DNA of 64,000 nucleotides from Rhodothermaceae bacterium. Its GTDB lineage: Bacteria; Bacteroidota; Rhodothermia; Rhodothermales; Bin80. The notes under the pieces were generated by a model. It saw nothing but the letters and a program-made list of their open reading frames with translations, was not told the DNA's origin and made no database searches. A program made the position numbers and the translations under genes. The stretch is taken from contig VXSC01000022.1 in NCBI GenBank assembly GCA_009838195.1, positions 1-64,000 of the forward strand, written 5' to 3'. Positions within the stretch are counted from its first letter, which is position 1; each line of letters opens with the position of its first letter. Positions 27,201 through 35,640 of the stretch are shown here, one piece after another.

Positions 27201-27905
27201 GAGCGTTCGGCGGAAGATATCTTCGGCCCTGTATTATCTGGAGCTGCTGATCACGAAGTTACGCATTGGCAAACGACTGTGTTTATGAACAGGGAGTCGC
27301 ACTATGAGGCAGTTCCGCTAGCGGCCGAAGCTCAGTGGTCGCCCGCCTTTGCGCCGGTGGTGGGGGATTTCAATGGCGATGGGAGAATCGATTTATTTCT
27401 AAGTCAGAATTTCTTCGCAGTTGCTTCGGGCTATCCCCGACTCGATAGTGGTCGAGGGCTGCTGCTGCTTTCAAATGAATCTCACGAGTTAATCCCACAG
27501 TCTGCACAGCATTCAGGGATTCGGATTTATGGCTCTCAGCGGGCATCCGTAGCTGCCGACTTTAACCTGGACGGACGTCTAGATCTGGCAGTGACCCAAA
27601 ATGCAGGCCCCGTAGTATATCTTGAGAATCAATCTGCCGAGGTTGGTCTTCGTGTTGAGCTGCGGACAGAACGTGCCAATACATTTGCCATCGGAGCCAA
27701 TGTTCGGGCACAATATCGGGATGGTTCGTTTGGTCCTGCGACAGCTGTTGTTGCAGGAAGCGGGTATTGGAGTCAGAACAGCCTTTTCCCTCTGTTAACT
27801 CCACGCGATGGGATCAAAAAAGTGTATGTCAGTTGGCCAAGCGGGGCAGATACTACTGTCGTGGTTCATCCAAATACCCAGATGGTTAAGATCATCCAGC
27901 AATAA
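24276..27905 (+). CDS. CRTAC1-family lipoprotein with VCBS/FG-GAP and ASPIC/UnbV domains (paralogue 1)
   Basis: 1209 residues with a lipoprotein signal (FLLGVLLLVGCTSEP). The body is built of FG-GAP/VCBS repeats with calcium-binding DxDxDGxxD loops, for example DVDGDSLPDVFLAG, DVDADGDLDLLV and DIDADGDLDLYVG. These make one or more beta-propellers. There are two ASPIC/UnbV-like domains: one midway (GVGALVRVVSDG, IEVHWPGGG) and one at the C-terminus (IGANVRAQYRDG, VYVSWPSGADT). Such proteins are exported and often lie beside SusCD genes; their exact role is unsettled. It is a full-length paralogue of the product of 32031-35636 with the same domain order. Confidence 0.92.
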   Translation: MPRCSTCTVWRVFLLGVLLLVGCTSEPERTWTSFEEYRVRPLLSPIGTGTGFSEIPDAIAFSNHISTSTFVDNRHVVNGSGVTIGDVDGDSLPDVFLAGMEHHSTLHRNLGRWEFQDITLEAGLGLVHPRAIGGAFVDVDADGDLDLLVTSLGSGVQLFLNDGTGQFTDFTVEANLPQSGGATSVALADIDADGDLDLYVGFYKEATVKDIWPPEEITFERVVEPVADSFAVREFWSKDYKLVHQEGRLMRVELAEPDRIFYNDGDASFTEGSFTDGSFLDEHGDPLTKVPQYWTLAVRFQDFNQDGHPDLYVCNDFESPDAFWFGSADGTFRAASTLALRKTSQSTMSVAAADINADEHVDLFLADMLSGSYTERQRQHFVIPPEVLTMGDIRARPQEMQNMLLINRSDTTYAEIARYSGVAATGWTWSSAFTDVDLDGWPDLLLTTGHAYDAMDADAQIAARSSRRPWREVLLDFPDLDLPNIAFRNLGNTRFELVEEGWGLGVNPDVSHGMAMADLDEDGDQDLVINRLDGPVGVFRNDAEAERILVRLQGLPPNPTGVGALVRVVSDGLPPQNQEVIAGGEYLSSSDAARTFAYSSGAVIEVHWPGGGFSRVDEVIPNSEYWIMQPSPQLKESTEHPPTEVLFKASSTGLQHEETSYTDFARQPLLPHKLSQRGPALIAADIDSDGDEDLILGGGKGKRLQLSVNNAGAFATKQYLGNSSTGDHAGMVALPGVVWAAVGNYERTPEDAGDSSQILQVSFGGVETTYTLGTETPGPLALGDFTGDGSLELFVGGHFIPGQYPSVATSTIYRIREGELLRDDELSAPFENLGLVSGAVAADLNGDQQTDLALATMWGPVQVFHNRGSGQLVRMTRSLGLTDYVGWWNGVAPADFDGDGRLDLVATNWGQNVPYDQNTPLRAYYGDLDQNSSMDLLEVQWTPDLDAFGLVQDFQTLTHALPILRQHIRTYREFSERSAEDIFGPVLSGAADHEVTHWQTTVFMNRESHYEAVPLAAEAQWSPAFAPVVGDFNGDGRIDLFLSQNFFAVASGYPRLDSGRGLLLLSNESHELIPQSAQHSGIRIYGSQRASVAADFNLDGRLDLAVTQNAGPVVYLENQSAEVGLRVELRTERANTFAIGANVRAQYRDGSFGPATAVVAGSGYWSQNSLFPLLTPRDGIKKVYVSWPSGADTTVVVHPNTQMVKIIQQ

Positions 27906-27980
27906 ATACTAATGTGAATGGTTGTAACAAAGCAATTTGGGATGCAATCTAAACATTGCGTTATTTGAGACGCGATACAT

Positions 27981-28604
27981 CTATGGATTTATATTTAAGA
28001 TAGTATTCAATACATCTTTTGGCAATGGAAGTCCTCGACTCAACCAGTTATCAATTTGGTTCAGACCTGCGACTCGATAAACCGGCGTCTCTCTTTGCAC
28101 TGGCTTCCTCCCATCCTCCTTGCTTTGTTGAGGATTTCGCGCAAGCACAAGTATCTGGGGTGTCGCATTGATACCTTGGATATCTCTTAAATAGATATTT
28201 GCTCCCGTACCATGCCATTTTCGTCCTGTCATAATCTCATCAAAATAGCCGAATTTGTCCAAATGATCTATGCCGTCCGATGTTATCCAGTCAATTGATA
28301 CACCAACTGTGCTGAAGGACCAACCTTGGTCAGTAGCTTTGTCTTTCAGTTTTAGCTTCGCCTCTTCAATCAATTCTGGAAGGGAACTATCGTTGCTGTA
28401 TCCGCAGGTGGATGATCCGATAAACACCATGACGAGTTCCTTCTCGGGAATAGTTCCGTAGGACGGAACATACTCAGGGTGTACTCTCTCATCAGGCCAG
28501 CGAAGTTCTAAAGTAGGAATAAAGTGAAATTTCCCGGTGAGGCCTAGAATAAATGACACGGAAACCAATGTAACTGCAGAAAAAAACCACCAGCGGTTAT
28601 TCAT
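27981..28604 (-). CDS. Membrane-anchored thioredoxin-like protein
   Basis: 207 residues from ATG 28604 (a longer frame would use TTG 28631). One N-terminal transmembrane segment (WWFFSAVTLVSVSFILGLTG) is followed by a periplasmic thioredoxin-like domain. A beta strand ELVMVFIGSSTCGYSN carries one Cys at the position of a CxxC redox motif, and the later GINATPQILVLARN holds the cis-proline-like TP. The second active-site Cys is absent (CGYS), so it may be a monothiol reductant or a non-redox member. It is the last of three minus-strand genes with a propeller protein and a Cys-rich exported peptide, suggesting a role in that peptide's disulfides. That link is inferred. Confidence 0.75.
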   Translation of the reverse strand: MNNRWWFFSAVTLVSVSFILGLTGKFHFIPTLELRWPDERVHPEYVPSYGTIPEKELVMVFIGSSTCGYSNDSSLPELIEEAKLKLKDKATDQGWSFSTVGVSIDWITSDGIDHLDKFGYFDEIMTGRKWHGTGANIYLRDIQGINATPQILVLARNPQQSKEDGRKPVQRETPVYRVAGLNQIDNWLSRGLPLPKDVLNTILNINP

Positions 28605-28653
28605 GCCGATCACTGTAGATTTGTTTTTCAAGCAACTTGTCCATTTTCAGGCT

Positions 28654-29805
28654 CTACTGAGACTTGTATATACGAATCTGGGGGAACCCTGAGGTCTCAG
28701 TTGTAGTGAAGCGGTATTCCCCATCTATAGCTCTCAAAATTTCCCCGGGCTCTGGACCTGAAGACCCCAAATAAATGCCCAATCCTGTTTGTGCATGTAC
28801 TCTGAATGCGTGGCCACCCGAGAGTTTGGGCTTAGAAAAGAAATGGAATCTTGATTCCTTCTGAGCAAAAACATAGACCACATAGAAGTACTCACCGTCA
28901 GAAAATAATGGTCCGAATGCCGAGGTGCCATCGTCACGGTTTTCTGTGAGATATTTTCTTCCATTTTCCCAGTGTTCTTTCGTCGTAATTGGACGATGAC
29001 CTGGGAAAGTTACCTGCCAAAGTTTTTCCCCTTGATCCGAATAGCCGGTCATTGCAGGAATGCCACGCGTGACAAATGCAATGGTTTGATACTCGGAATT
29101 ACAGGCAAGAGAGGTATTGTAAGCAAACTCAGAAACCACAAATGGATCATCGTAGTCGTAGGAATTCCCAAAAGAAGTAACCCATTCACCCTCCAAGGTA
29201 TACTTGTGGATTAATCCCATTTTGGAAGATGTTTCTGTGTTATTAAAGCTAACGAGATAGTAGTGTTCGTCCATGGCACACATTCTACCGTTAATGCTCG
29301 GATATATTGGTCGTTGTGTTGCTACAAGTTGGAATGACGAATCTTTGCGCTCAAAAATGTGATTTATGAACTGGTCAGCAATTATGACCTGATTACGTTC
29401 AGATACCACAGCGAGTCCGAGAGGACTCGCAAGTTCTCCTGGTCCAGTTCCGGGAGAACCAACGCTCGAAATCCAGTTGCCTCTGTAGTCATAAGCCCGA
29501 ACCTCTTGATGCACAATATCGAAATAGTAAATCGTTCCGTTATGGTCTGTCTTCAAATCAAACACAAACCCGAGCATCTGAGAAAGGCTACCTTCATTGA
29601 CTCCAATGGACGACATTTCCAATGAATCCCACTCCCAGGATTCATCACCATCTAATCCATGTCGCAACTCAAACCGAGGATCGGAAGGGTCGGGAATATT
29701 TTCACTCGTTGGATGAATTACGACTTGGGGAAATGCCGTCACATGAAAGAAAGCAGTCAGAGTCACTAATCCAACATACCTAGTCACAAGTAGAAAAAGA
29801 GGCAT
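28654..29805 (-). CDS. 6-bladed beta-propeller exported protein
   Basis: About 383 residues from ATG 29805, whose N-terminus is a signal-like hydrophobic stretch (FLLVTRYVGLVTLTAFF). The longer frame start at 29871 would overlap the preceding gene. The body has the NHL/6-bladed propeller pattern: DLKTDHNGTIYYFDIVHQEV, DYRGNWISSVGSPGTGPGEL, then SPLGLAVVSERNQVIIAD and a C-terminal GLGIYLGSSGPEPGEI. In Bacteroidota such propeller proteins are frequently encoded next to small exported Cys-rich (NVEALA-type) peptides. Here one lies 44 bases upstream on the same strand. The ligand is unknown. Confidence 0.87.
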   Translation of the reverse strand: MPLFLLVTRYVGLVTLTAFFHVTAFPQVVIHPTSENIPDPSDPRFELRHGLDGDESWEWDSLEMSSIGVNEGSLSQMLGFVFDLKTDHNGTIYYFDIVHQEVRAYDYRGNWISSVGSPGTGPGELASPLGLAVVSERNQVIIADQFINHIFERKDSSFQLVATQRPIYPSINGRMCAMDEHYYLVSFNNTETSSKMGLIHKYTLEGEWVTSFGNSYDYDDPFVVSEFAYNTSLACNSEYQTIAFVTRGIPAMTGYSDQGEKLWQVTFPGHRPITTKEHWENGRKYLTENRDDGTSAFGPLFSDGEYFYVVYVFAQKESRFHFFSKPKLSGGHAFRVHAQTGLGIYLGSSGPEPGEILRAIDGEYRFTTTETSGFPQIRIYKSQ

Positions 29806-29849
29806 CCAGTCGTGTAAAAACTGCTCTACCAGCCAAAAGTTAACACAGA

Positions 29850-30152
29850 CTATTGGGGGCCGCCAGGACAATCTTTCTCACAACCTACATCTCCATCATC
29901 ACCACCAACATTGCAACTGTATGTCCGACAGCTTAAATCTTGTGCTTCACAGCCAGTATTGGAATGTGGCGAATCTGAGCACCATCCAAACCCAGTGAAG
30001 ATCCAGGATCTATTACACCGGTCATTCTCACAATATTCAACCTCAACAGTGGCGGTTGCTTGCTCAAGCAATGAACCACCGGTATAAGCAAGAAATGCTA
30101 AAACGATCATCACAACAGCGCGCATAGACCAATACTTAATTGAATTTGTCAT
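29850..30152 (-). CDS. Short exported Cys-rich peptide (NVEALA-like context)
   Basis: 100 residues from ATG 30152; an internal Met (MRAVVM) is an alternative. A hydrophobic signal/anchor (VVMIVLAFLAYTGGSLLEQ) precedes a ~68-residue mature part with eight cysteines, spaced as C-x4-C, then single cysteines and a closing CEKDCPGG. Eight cysteines fit four disulfides. It does not carry a clean NVEALA box, but size, signal, cysteines and the propeller gene immediately downstream match that arrangement. It may be a surface or signalling peptide matured by the thioredoxin-like protein encoded two genes later. This could also be a minor structural lipoprotein-like factor. Confidence 0.7.
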   Translation of the reverse strand: MTNSIKYWSMRAVVMIVLAFLAYTGGSLLEQATATVEVEYCENDRCNRSWIFTGFGWCSDSPHSNTGCEAQDLSCRTYSCNVGGDDGDVGCEKDCPGGPQ

Positions 30153-30192
30153 GGTTTCAAAATTTAAGGTTTCAAAGTTCAAGTTCAAGGTA
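30153..30192. repeat. Short TTTCAAA-type heptamer microsatellite
   Basis: GTTTCAAAATTT, GGTTTCAAAG and TTCAAGTTCAAGG follow one another directly before the Cys-rich peptide start codon. A similar stretch (AGTTTCAAAGTTTCAAAATT) lies at about 44191-44212, before the unrelated gene at 43683-44126. Confidence 0.5.
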
Positions 30193-30642
30193 CCAAAACG
30201 GGACCAGTGGTGGCTTACATCAAATGTAGTCAAAGGTTCCAACTGTACACATTGATTAAGTTAATGGAGAAAGTTTGGACACGGCTAGCTAGTGTCTGTC
30301 CAGAGTGTGCCACGTAAATACATAGCGCCCCGTAGCCTTATCTGACGGTTGTCCTACTGGTATAGGATGACAGGTTCCATCAAGGGCGGTATGTTCGGTT
30401 TTTTGTTACATTGTCACGAAGTTTTGCGAGTTATCAAGGGGAAGGGTACCCTGGCGTTGTTACGACGGCTGATCGTACTGGTATGCGCATGCTAGGCCAA
30501 TGGCCATAATGCTTAATTATAAATTCGTCGGATCTGCCATAATCTATAAAACTCGGGCTCGCTAGGTGAGCTACCAAAAGTAGGACACGTGGGCTCTCCT
30601 TTCTCGCCTGGAGGAGCCTTCCCCATGATAATCCGCAACGAT
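30193..30642. other. Intergenic between Cys-rich peptide gene and IS110 remnant
   Basis: About 450 bases. A 27-base imperfect inverted repeat (TGGACAC ... GTGTCTGTCCA, near 30277-30303) might be a remnant insertion-sequence end. No gene was supportable. Confidence 0.35.
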
Positions 30643-31730
30643 TCATTTCGCTGGAACGGTTTGCATCGCTTCCCACAGAAAGCCAGACAGCTCGCGAGCG
30701 ATTGCGACTGCGGCGACTTTCGGTGGACGGCGTTTCGTCAGGGAGATATATTGCTTGTGTAACCGTTTTTCTGCTCGCTGACTGATGGCAACGACTGGGG
30801 CGCTGCAGTCCTTTCGCCGTTCACTCAGAGTTGCACTATGCCGGGGATAATGAATATACTTCCACGCTGCACCGACCATGGCTTTCGCGCTTGTGCATTC
30901 CCGGTCTTGGTAATCCCCCCATGGCGCGTCGTGCTTCCCGATGAATGTTGCGACGGAACTAATCCCAAGAAGCCCATGAATGTCGTTGCGCTTTTGAATC
31001 GGCTGAAGTCTCCGATCTCGCAGACCAGTTGCATCGCTGTCGCCAATCCGATCCCCCGAAACCCCTGTAAATTTTGAACCGATTCACAAAACCTGGGCAT
31101 GGCAGCCGTGATCTGGATTTACTTCTCCACCTCCCGGATTCGAGGCACGATGAACTCAATCTCCGCCAGATAGCCTCGCAGGATATGCTCATCATTGGCC
31201 TGCTCCAGTTCGACTTGGTTAATCCAAACCATGAACTTCTTGGTCCAATAGTTGCCGGCATTGTAGACCTCTCCACGACCACGCAATAGGTGAATCGTAC
31301 GCATTGTCGTACGGTGTAGGGTCTGAAGTAATCCCGTACGACTGCGGACTAGAATTCGAGCAGATTCATATTCCTGGTCTGGAATAAAGCATTCAGTCAG
31401 GAGGTTGTTTGCAAAGAACTCGGCCAGCATTCGCGCATCCCGTTGATCTGTTTTGATTCGATTCCCGTTACGTTGAGGAATGGAGCCTGGAGTAATCACT
31501 GCACAGTCAACGTCCAATTTTTTCAAGTCCATGTACAGCACATAACCACAGTTCTCATAGCAAGCACGAAACTCGCCGTACTTCCTGCGGACATGATCGA
31601 CAAAGCGGGAGAGCTTGCTCGGTGTGTGAGCACAAAATTCGGTTTCGTAACCGTGACGCCGTAGATTCAAATCGTAGACGCATGCCGCAGTTGTATCGCG
31701 ATGAACGTCCAGACCGACGAAATAACGCAT
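30643..31730 (-). mobile_element. IS110-family transposase, frameshifted remnant
   Basis: The N-terminal part (31730 to 31119) reads MRYFVGLDVHRDTTAACVYD, with the DEDD catalytic aspartate in GLDVH, then KTDQRDARMLAEF and the arginine-rich RTGLLQTLHRTTMRTIHLLRG. The C-terminal IS116/IS110/IS902 domain continues in other frames: FRGIGLATAMQLVCEIGDFSRF and TRHGGITKTGNAQARK (frame of 30825-31100), and a last piece ending near 30643. At least two frameshifts disable it. IS110 elements use a DEDD RuvC-like recombinase and often a guide RNA. No flanking direct repeats are visible. It sits between two CRTAC1 paralogues. Confidence 0.85.
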
Positions 31731-32030
31731 CAAACTTGAAAGGGAAGACCGTTGTGATTGCATGATCGGATGAAGGTTGATTAAACGCTGAAAGGATAAG
31801 CCCCGGAAGGGAACCTGTCATCATATGTAACCTATACCAGGGATTTGCACATATATCAGGGCAAGGAGTACCACACTGATCAGTACTGTAGGCCACTCGA
31901 ATTTTCCGATCCATGCACCTCGAAAACGGTCATCTATTTGACGGTTATGCTCTACAGGATCAATGGTCCACTGCGCGTGGCTTATTTGCTGAAGCCGGCA
32001 TACATATGGAGTTGTCTTCAGGGTAATCGG

Positions 32031-35000
32031 ATGCGTGCCAACCCTCTTTACTTCATCACAGCAGTTCTTCTATTTTCCGTGATGGGCTGCACAGATTCAA
32101 CATCTGGGTGGATTCAGGGAGAGGGATTCCGCTACCAGGAGTTGAATGTGAGAGGCCGCTCCCGGACAGGATTCACGGAAGTGAATGCACAGCAGTCAGG
32201 GATGGTCGCAGAGAATCAGGTCTCCCTTGAAGCGATTGTCGAAAACAGAAATATGAGGCATGGTTCCGGGGTTGCCATTGGGGATGTGACTGGGGACGGG
32301 CTACCAGATGTATACGTGGCTCGGCTGGCAGCACCAGATGTGCTCTACCGAAACCTCGGGAATTGGCAGTTTGAAGACATTTCATCTCAATCGGGATTGG
32401 ATCGTACAGGTGAGAGCACCTCCGGGGTGGTGATGATTGACTTGGACGGAGACAAGGATCTAGATCTACTCCTTACCATGCCACTTGGGCCGGGAGCTGT
32501 CTATCTAAATACAGGAGAAGGTGCATTTACTCGAGCTGTAGATGCGTCCGGTCTTCGTTCGTCTTATGCGAGCACCACAGCCACATTGGCGGATGTGGAT
32601 CAGGATGGAGATCTGGATGCATATATCGCAAGGTATAAGCGTATCGTGCTGGCAGACAGTTTGCCACCTGAGGCCATCACCTGGGATGCCGTACTCCAGG
32701 AGGATGGACTGGAACCCAAGGAGGAGTTCCAGGCACACTACAGGTTTACAAGTATTGGCAGTAGAGTCATTCGTTATGAGCTCGCAGAGCCGGATGGACT
32801 CTATCTCAATGATGGGTCGGGACAATTTTCTGAAGTATCATGGATTGGCGGCTCCTTTCTAGATGCGGAAGGACACCCATTGACTTCTATCCCTAGGGAT
32901 TGGGCACTCACGGCAAAATTTTACGATGTGACGGGGGACGGAATCACAGATTTGTATGTTTGCAACGATTTTGATAGCCCAGATGAGTTGTGGATCGGAT
33001 TGGGGTATGGGAGATTTCAGCGTGCACCGGCTCACACGCTCCGCAAGACCAGCAACGCAACCATGTCGGTGGATTTTGGAGATGTGAACAAAGATGGGAT
33101 CACCGATTTCTTTGCTACGGATATGCTGAGCCGGGATTATTCTCTACGACTTCGTCAGCGCAACACACGGATTCCCATTGAACCGCCTCTTGGGGACGAA
33201 TCTTTTCGCCCCCAGGAAATGCAGAATACGCTCATGATTGGCCGTGGCGATACCACGTTTGCCGAATTGGCTTGGTTCGCAGAGATTGCGGCATCAGACT
33301 GGTCCTGGGCGACCAGCTTTATAGATATAGATCTTGATGGCTGGGAGGATATTCTTATTACCACAGGACATGTATTCGACGTGCAGGATCTGGATGCACA
33401 AATGGTTGAACAACGTCGTATGGCCGCGGTGCCCTCGTGGAAAGAGGGCAAAAAGCTAATCTTGGATTTTCCTCCCCTTGCACTCAAAAACGTCGCATTC
33501 CGTAATCGCAAAGACCTCACCTTCGAAGATATGCCCGGAGGATGGGGGTTCGGACAGGATGCAGATATTACTCATGGAATGGCAATGGGAGATTTGGACG
33601 CAGACGGAGACCTGGATATCGTAACCAATCGTCTCAATGCCCCCCCTGGAGTTTATCGCAATACAGGTGGGGCGGATCGCCTAGCGGTCATTCTGGAGGG
33701 AGAGCCCCCCAATACAGCAGGGATTGGAGCAAACATACGAGTTGAGTGTGCTGATTTACCCGAGCAAACCAAACAGATGTCTGCAGGAGGTAGTTACCTC
33801 TCATCCAATCAGTATGTGGCGGTATTTGCAATGAAAGATCAACCGTGTCAGATTGAAGTAAACTGGCCGCTCGGCCGGCAATCCAGAATTCAGGTTAATA
33901 AAGGGAACCGGCTCTATGTCATCGAAGAGTCCGGCACCGCAATAGCGCCCGAATTCCAGACACCAGAGCCCATGTATCAACTTCATCAGAAGGTCAGCCC
34001 GGTGATTGAGCATGACTTCGATGATTTTGCCCTGCAGCCACTTCTGCCTTGGCGTCTCAGTCGTCGGGGGCCAGCGCTCGCAGCGGTGGATGTCAATAGA
34101 GACGGTCGTGATGAACTGCTTCAGGGTGGAGGTCGTGGCCATATGATCCGGCTTAATGGATCACCAATTCTGGATTCATTACCTGGTGATGCAGCCGGAT
34201 TATTGGCTTACCCGGTTGACAATGGACTCACACGCATCATAGTGGGAGAGTCGAACGATGAGCGGTTCCGGGACTCCTCCTGGGTACACATCTACGACAT
34301 CAATGCAGATGCGGAAAAAGTGCAACACCAAAGACTCCCATTTGGACTAGCCGCACTAGGGCCTATGTCCGCAGTGGACATAGATGCAGACGGAGACCTT
34401 GATCTTTTTGTGGGCGGCCATTTTATTCCAGGTCACTATCCTAATCCAACAAGTAGCCACGTCTATTTGAATCAAGAGGGTACGTTCAGGGTCAGTAGCA
34501 AATTTAGTGAGCCGCTGCGTGACCTCGGACTCGTAAATGGAAGTGCATTTGGAGATTTGGATGGGGATGGATTCAGTGATCTGATTCTGGCTACGGAGTG
34601 GGGAGCGGTTCGGGTATTCAAGGGAGGGTTGGATCGGCTGACAGATCACACGGAATCACTTGGACTCGCTTCGTTCAGGGGCTGGTGGCGAGGAGTGGCA
34701 CTCGGAGATTTTGATGGAGACGGTGCACTGGATATCGTCGCGTCGAATGCCGGATGGAATCACCGATATGGTCGCACCACACAGGTACGCCTAAGCTACG
34801 GAGATTTCAATTCGGACGGTCGAACGAACATGCTGGAATCGTTCCTTGATCCAGAGACTGAAATCTATAGACCATCCCGGATGCTCGCTGATCTGGTTCA
34901 GGTCATGGCGGCCCGGATACAGATGCGGATTGCCTCCCATCGGGAGTTCAGTACCATACGTGCGAATGAACTTCTTCCAATACGGAATGCCGCGGGGCTG

Positions 35001-35636
35001 GAAGTCAATACGTATGCATCCAGCATCTTTCTCAATCGGGGAGATCACTTCGAGTATCACCCGCTGCACCCAGAAGCGCAGTATAGTGCGGGGATCAGCC
35101 CCATTGTACTGGATGCCAATCAAGACGGAAATGAAGATATCGTTTTGTCTCAGAACTGGTTCGCATATCCTTTGTCGACTCCCCGGCAGGATGCCGGAAG
35201 AGGACTTCTCCTTCTGGGAAATGGGGACGGAACGTTTGTACCTGCAGAGAGGTCTGGATTTGAAGTCTATGGGGAAGGGAGGGCGGTCTCGGTCGGGGAT
35301 TTTGATGGGGACAGGCAGCATGAGATTGCATTTGCACAGCACAATGGGCCGACTCTGGTGTACAAAGAGGTATCCACAAAAGAGAACGTTTACATTGAGT
35401 TTGACAGCCCCGCGGATGCGATTGGATCTGCTCTTCGCGTAGTGTATTCAGATGGTACCCGTGGCCCCACGCGCATCGTGACCGCGGGAGCTGGCTACTG
35501 GTCACAAAATGCTCAATCAACGATCTTAGGTTTACGGGACCGCTCGGCTACCGCTGTTGAAGTCACTTGGCCGAACCAGGAGCCAATCGTGATGGACTTG
35601 GGAGGAAAAGATGGCGTGCTTACCCTTAAGAAATAG
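32031..35636 (+). CDS. CRTAC1-family lipoprotein with VCBS/FG-GAP and ASPIC/UnbV domains (paralogue 2)
   Basis: About 1201 residues from ATG 32031, giving a lipoprotein signal (YFITAVLLFSVMGCTDS); the frame is open from 31845 but those codons are not protein-like. Calcium-loop repeats begin with GVAIGDVTGDGLPDVYVARL and recur (DLDGDKDLDLLL, DVDQDGDLDAYIARY). ASPIC/UnbV-like domains occur midway (GIGANIRVECADL, IEVNWPLG) and at the end (IGSALRVVYSDG, VEVTWPNQEP). Domain order and length mirror paralogue 1, and the match runs end to end. Its stop lies 4 bases before the next gene, so it is co-transcribed with the third CRTAC1 protein. Confidence 0.92.
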   Translation: MRANPLYFITAVLLFSVMGCTDSTSGWIQGEGFRYQELNVRGRSRTGFTEVNAQQSGMVAENQVSLEAIVENRNMRHGSGVAIGDVTGDGLPDVYVARLAAPDVLYRNLGNWQFEDISSQSGLDRTGESTSGVVMIDLDGDKDLDLLLTMPLGPGAVYLNTGEGAFTRAVDASGLRSSYASTTATLADVDQDGDLDAYIARYKRIVLADSLPPEAITWDAVLQEDGLEPKEEFQAHYRFTSIGSRVIRYELAEPDGLYLNDGSGQFSEVSWIGGSFLDAEGHPLTSIPRDWALTAKFYDVTGDGITDLYVCNDFDSPDELWIGLGYGRFQRAPAHTLRKTSNATMSVDFGDVNKDGITDFFATDMLSRDYSLRLRQRNTRIPIEPPLGDESFRPQEMQNTLMIGRGDTTFAELAWFAEIAASDWSWATSFIDIDLDGWEDILITTGHVFDVQDLDAQMVEQRRMAAVPSWKEGKKLILDFPPLALKNVAFRNRKDLTFEDMPGGWGFGQDADITHGMAMGDLDADGDLDIVTNRLNAPPGVYRNTGGADRLAVILEGEPPNTAGIGANIRVECADLPEQTKQMSAGGSYLSSNQYVAVFAMKDQPCQIEVNWPLGRQSRIQVNKGNRLYVIEESGTAIAPEFQTPEPMYQLHQKVSPVIEHDFDDFALQPLLPWRLSRRGPALAAVDVNRDGRDELLQGGGRGHMIRLNGSPILDSLPGDAAGLLAYPVDNGLTRIIVGESNDERFRDSSWVHIYDINADAEKVQHQRLPFGLAALGPMSAVDIDADGDLDLFVGGHFIPGHYPNPTSSHVYLNQEGTFRVSSKFSEPLRDLGLVNGSAFGDLDGDGFSDLILATEWGAVRVFKGGLDRLTDHTESLGLASFRGWWRGVALGDFDGDGALDIVASNAGWNHRYGRTTQVRLSYGDFNSDGRTNMLESFLDPETEIYRPSRMLADLVQVMAARIQMRIASHREFSTIRANELLPIRNAAGLEVNTYASSIFLNRGDHFEYHPLHPEAQYSAGISPIVLDANQDGNEDIVLSQNWFAYPLSTPRQDAGRGLLLLGNGDGTFVPAERSGFEVYGEGRAVSVGDFDGDRQHEIAFAQHNGPTLVYKEVSTKENVYIEFDSPADAIGSALRVVYSDGTRGPTRIVTAGAGYWSQNAQSTILGLRDRSATAVEVTWPNQEPIVMDLGGKDGVLTLKK

Positions 35637-35640
35637 TCGA

